Shown piece by piece: positions 12,982 to 14,636 of a stretch of DNA of 14,636 nucleotides. Location: NCBI GenBank assembly GCA_949128015.1, contig CASBRC010000044.1, forward strand, positions 1 through 14,636, given 5' to 3'. The notes beneath the pieces are model-generated. The model saw nothing but the letters and a program-made list of their open reading frames with translations, had not been told where the DNA came from and did no database searches. The position numbers and the translations under genes were made by a program. This stretch comes from Synechococcales cyanobacterium PMM_0003. Its GTDB lineage: Bacteria > Cyanobacteriota > Cyanobacteriia > Pseudanabaenales > Pseudanabaenaceae. Position 1 is the first letter of the stretch; each line of letters begins with the position of its first letter.

Positions 12982-13102
12982 AACAGCTAGTAAGTTAAGC
13001 TATTTGCCGTAGAAACTGTAATGGTATGTAGGTACGTCTTGTCTAGTGAGAAAAAACCATAAAATGCGATCGCGCTAGAAAATAATCAGTTAGGAATGAA
13101 AC

Positions 13103-13906
13103 ATGAACGCAACTACAACAGAAATCGTAAAAGAAATCGTAAAAGAAGCAGCAGTCACATCTACAAAACTGGAAATTCCGAAATATAAACGCATTTTATT
13201 AAAACTCAGTGGCGAAGCACTCATGGGCGATCGCAGTTTTGGCATTGATCCTGAAGTTGTCCAAGACATTGCACTGCAAGTTGCCGAAATTGTCAAAGAT
13301 GGAATTGAGGTTGCGATCGTGGTTGGCGGCGGCAATATCTTTCGGGGAATCAATGGCGCAGATAAGGGCATGGATCGCGCCACGGCTGACTATATCGGCA
13401 TGATTGCCACGGTGATGAATGCACTGACTTTACAAGATTCCTTTGAACATTTAGACGATCCGATTCCGACAAGAGTGATGTCGGCGATCGCTATGCAAGA
13501 GATCGCCGAGCCATATATCCGCCGTCGAGCCATTCGCCACCTTGAAAACAATCGGGTGGTTATTTTTGGCGCAGGTTCAGGAAATCCCTATTTCACGACT
13601 GATACTACAGCAGCCTTACGAGGAGCCGAAATTAATGCCGATGTGATCCTCAAAGCAACTAAGGTCGATGGCATTTATGACAGCGATCCGAAGAAAAATC
13701 CCAATGCAAAGCGTTTTAAAAGTGTTAGCTTTGACCATGCCTTGATCAATGATTTGCGGGTAATGGACGCAACTGCTTTTGCATTATGCAAAGAAAATGG
13801 TATCCCAATTATTGTGTTCGATCTCGGTGTTACAGGTAACATTCGTCGCGTCGTCATGGGAGAATCAATCGGTACTTATGTTGGAGGTTCCTGTGAAGTT
13901 AACTGA
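13103..13906 (+). CDS. pyrH: UMP kinase PyrH
   Basis: PyrH phosphorylates UMP to UDP with ATP in pyrimidine nucleotide synthesis; it belongs to the amino-acid kinase family and is normally a hexamer regulated by GTP and UTP. The 267-residue product shows [12 protein letters not shown] (31-42), [10 protein letters not shown] (73-82), [16 protein letters not shown] (93-108), [18 protein letters not shown] and [16 protein letters not shown]. The first 26 residues or so, rich in Lys, Glu and Thr, extend beyond the usual roughly 240-residue length. ATG at 13103 is preceded by AGGA (13092-13095). TAAAAT at 13060-13065 could be a -10 element but no convincing -35 accompanies it. The end overlaps frr by 14 bases, the usual pyrH-frr pairing. 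Confidence 0.96.
   Translation: MNATTTEIVKEIVKEAAVTSTKLEIPKYKRILLKLSGEALMGDRSFGIDPEVVQDIALQVAEIVKDGIEVAIVVGGGNIFRGINGADKGMDRATADYIGMIATVMNALTLQDSFEHLDDPIPTRVMSAIAMQEIAEPYIRRRAIRHLENNRVVIFGAGSGNPYFTTDTTAALRGAEINADVILKATKVDGIYDSDPKKNPNAKRFKSVSFDHALINDLRVMDATAFALCKENGIPIIVFDLGVTGNIRRVVMGESIGTYVGGSCEVN
13883..13887 (+). promoter_or_regulatory. Shine-Dalgarno of frr inside pyrH
   Basis: GGAGG within the pyrH codons for VGGS, five bases before the GTG at 13893. It decides the frr start against an in-frame ATG at 13878, which precedes the GGAGG. Confidence 0.8.
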
Positions 13907-14441
13907 TGTTGAGGCGCGAATGCAAAAAGCAGTAGAAGCGACCCAGCACAATTTCAATAGTGTGCGAACGGGGCGTGCTAATGCTTCGCTATTGGATCGG
14001 ATTACGGTGGAATATTATGGCGCAGAGACGCATCTTAAGGCGTTGGCAAATATTTCTTCGCCTGATGCGACAACTCTGATGATTCAGCCTTTCGACCGCA
14101 GCAGTATGCGTTCGATCGAAAAAGCGATCTCTGAGTCTGATATTGGTCTTACCCCAAACAATGACGGTATTAGTATTCGTTTAAATATTCCGCCACTTAC
14201 TACCGATCGCCGCAAGGAGTTGGTAAAAATGGTCTCTAAACTCGCCGAAGAAGGCAAAGTCGCAGTTCGTAATGTCCGTCGTGATGCGATCGATTCTTTG
14301 CGTAAGCTAGAGAAGGCAAAAGAAATTTCTGAAGATGATTCCAAAAGCCAACAAGAGCAAGTAGATAAGTTAACGGATAAGTTCGTTAAAAATATCGATA
14401 AAGTCACTGCTGATAAAGAAAAAGAAATTTCGACAATTTAA
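13893..14441 (+). CDS. frr: Ribosome recycling factor Frr
   Basis: Frr, with EF-G, splits the post-termination ribosome. Starting from the GTG at 13893 the product is 182 residues, the usual cyanobacterial length, beginning [17 protein letters not shown] (read as Met first). Conserved blocks: [95 protein letters not shown] and a C-terminal helix ending EKEIST. The start overlaps the last 14 bases of pyrH, implying co-transcription and translational coupling. Two hairpins follow before the convergent petA. Confidence 0.96.
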   Translation: MKLTDVEARMQKAVEATQHNFNSVRTGRANASLLDRITVEYYGAETHLKALANISSPDATTLMIQPFDRSSMRSIEKAISESDIGLTPNNDGISIRLNIPPLTTDRRKELVKMVSKLAEEGKVAVRNVRRDAIDSLRKLEKAKEISEDDSKSQQEQVDKLTDKFVKNIDKVTADKEKEISTI

Positions 14442-14448
14442 AAAAATA

Positions 14449-14475
14449 GCTGTGTTGCGCAAAGCACAACACAGC
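14449..14475. terminator. First hairpin after frr
   Basis: GCTGTGTTG (14449-14457) pairs with CAACACAGC (14467-14475); two further pairs close an AAA loop after one mismatch. It starts 8 bases after the frr stop. AGCTGT at its base recalls the family B hairpins. No long T-run follows. Confidence 0.55.
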
Positions 14476-14483
14476 ATTAAGAG

Positions 14484-14516
14484 CAAAAATAAGCACCCCT
14501 TGGGTGCTTATTTTGC
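14484..14516. terminator. Bidirectional terminator between frr and petA
   Basis: AAAATAAGCACCC (14486-14498) pairs with 14502-14514 around CTT, and GC/GC closes the base with one bulged A. A T-rich tail follows on both strands (TTATTTTGCTTTT on plus, TTATTTTTGC on minus), fitting use by both frr and petA. It ends 3 bases short of the petA stop codon. Confidence 0.8.
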
Positions 14517-14518
14517 TT

Positions 14519-14636
14519 TTAGAAATTCATTTCCGCAGCTTGGACTTTTTCAAATTGCTTCTTCTTCAGTACCAACAAAATTTGGGTAACAATTACAGAA
14601 GCAAAGAAAGCCAGTAACCACTGAATGCGACGAGGA
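14519..14636 (-). CDS. petA: Cytochrome f (PetA), C-terminal fragment
   Basis: Cytochrome f is the c-type haem subunit of the thylakoid b6f complex, passing electrons from the Rieske protein to plastocyanin or cytochrome c6. Only the last 38 residues are present; the gene continues past the right edge. The visible part is the C-terminal anchor: [18 protein letters not shown] as the membrane helix, then the basic stop-transfer [15 protein letters not shown], which is the near-invariant end of cytochrome f. The stop is 14521-14519. Convergent with frr across a shared terminator. Confidence 0.9.
   Translation of the reverse strand, partial: PRRIQWLLAFFASVIVTQILLVLKKKQFEKVQAAEMNF

Overview
The window is a stretch of chromosome from a cyanobacterium. 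Evidence: fragments of chlH (chlorophyll synthesis) and petA (cytochrome f) at the two edges, the cyanobacterial genes ndhO, ycf34 and a DUF4346 gene inside, and more than 20 copies of the cyanobacterial HIP1 octamer GCGATCGC. A Pseudanabaena-like filamentous strain is possible, but that is only an impression. No transposase, phage gene, CRISPR array, tRNA or rRNA was seen.

Layout. 1-181: 5' end of chlH (minus). 182-703: divergent gap with three inverted repeats. 704-2305: nadB (plus), overlapping tail-to-tail with surE (minus), which is followed by ndhO (minus). 3280-3524: divergent gap filled by a nested palindrome. 3525-4850: ycf34 and a DUF1460 gene (plus). Two hairpins that abut exactly separate DUF1460 from prmA; upstream of prmA lies a DUF4346 gene (both minus). 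6353-6722: divergent gap with three hairpins. 6723-9335: a membrane-anchored Ser/Thr kinase and a DUF429 protein (plus). 9363-10586: a HepT-like HEPN protein and cobA (minus). 10881-12981: two pentapeptide-repeat genes one base apart (plus). 13103-14441: pyrH and frr, overlapping (plus). 14519-14636: 3' end of petA (minus).

Most genes are housekeeping or photosynthesis related: NAD synthesis (NadB), tetrapyrrole branches (ChlH to chlorophyll, CobA to siroheme/B12), photosynthetic electron flow (NdhO, Ycf34, cytochrome f), translation (PrmA, Frr) and pyrimidine nucleotides (PyrH). Few neighbours share a pathway; the clearest functional unit is pyrH-frr, and the clearest unusual unit is the pentapeptide pair.

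Three things stand out. (1) Nearly every intergenic space holds one or more long, near-perfect hairpins. They occur at divergent junctions as well as downstream of genes, fall into families whose stems vary by paired changes while the loops stay similar, and in four cases swallow the stop codon of the adjacent gene. (2) A coupled gene pair encodes 78 and 53 pentapeptide repeats without a single interruption, the first protein having almost no capping sequence. (3) A HepT-family protein has lost the Arg and His of the HEPN RNase motif and has no MntA-type partner beside it.
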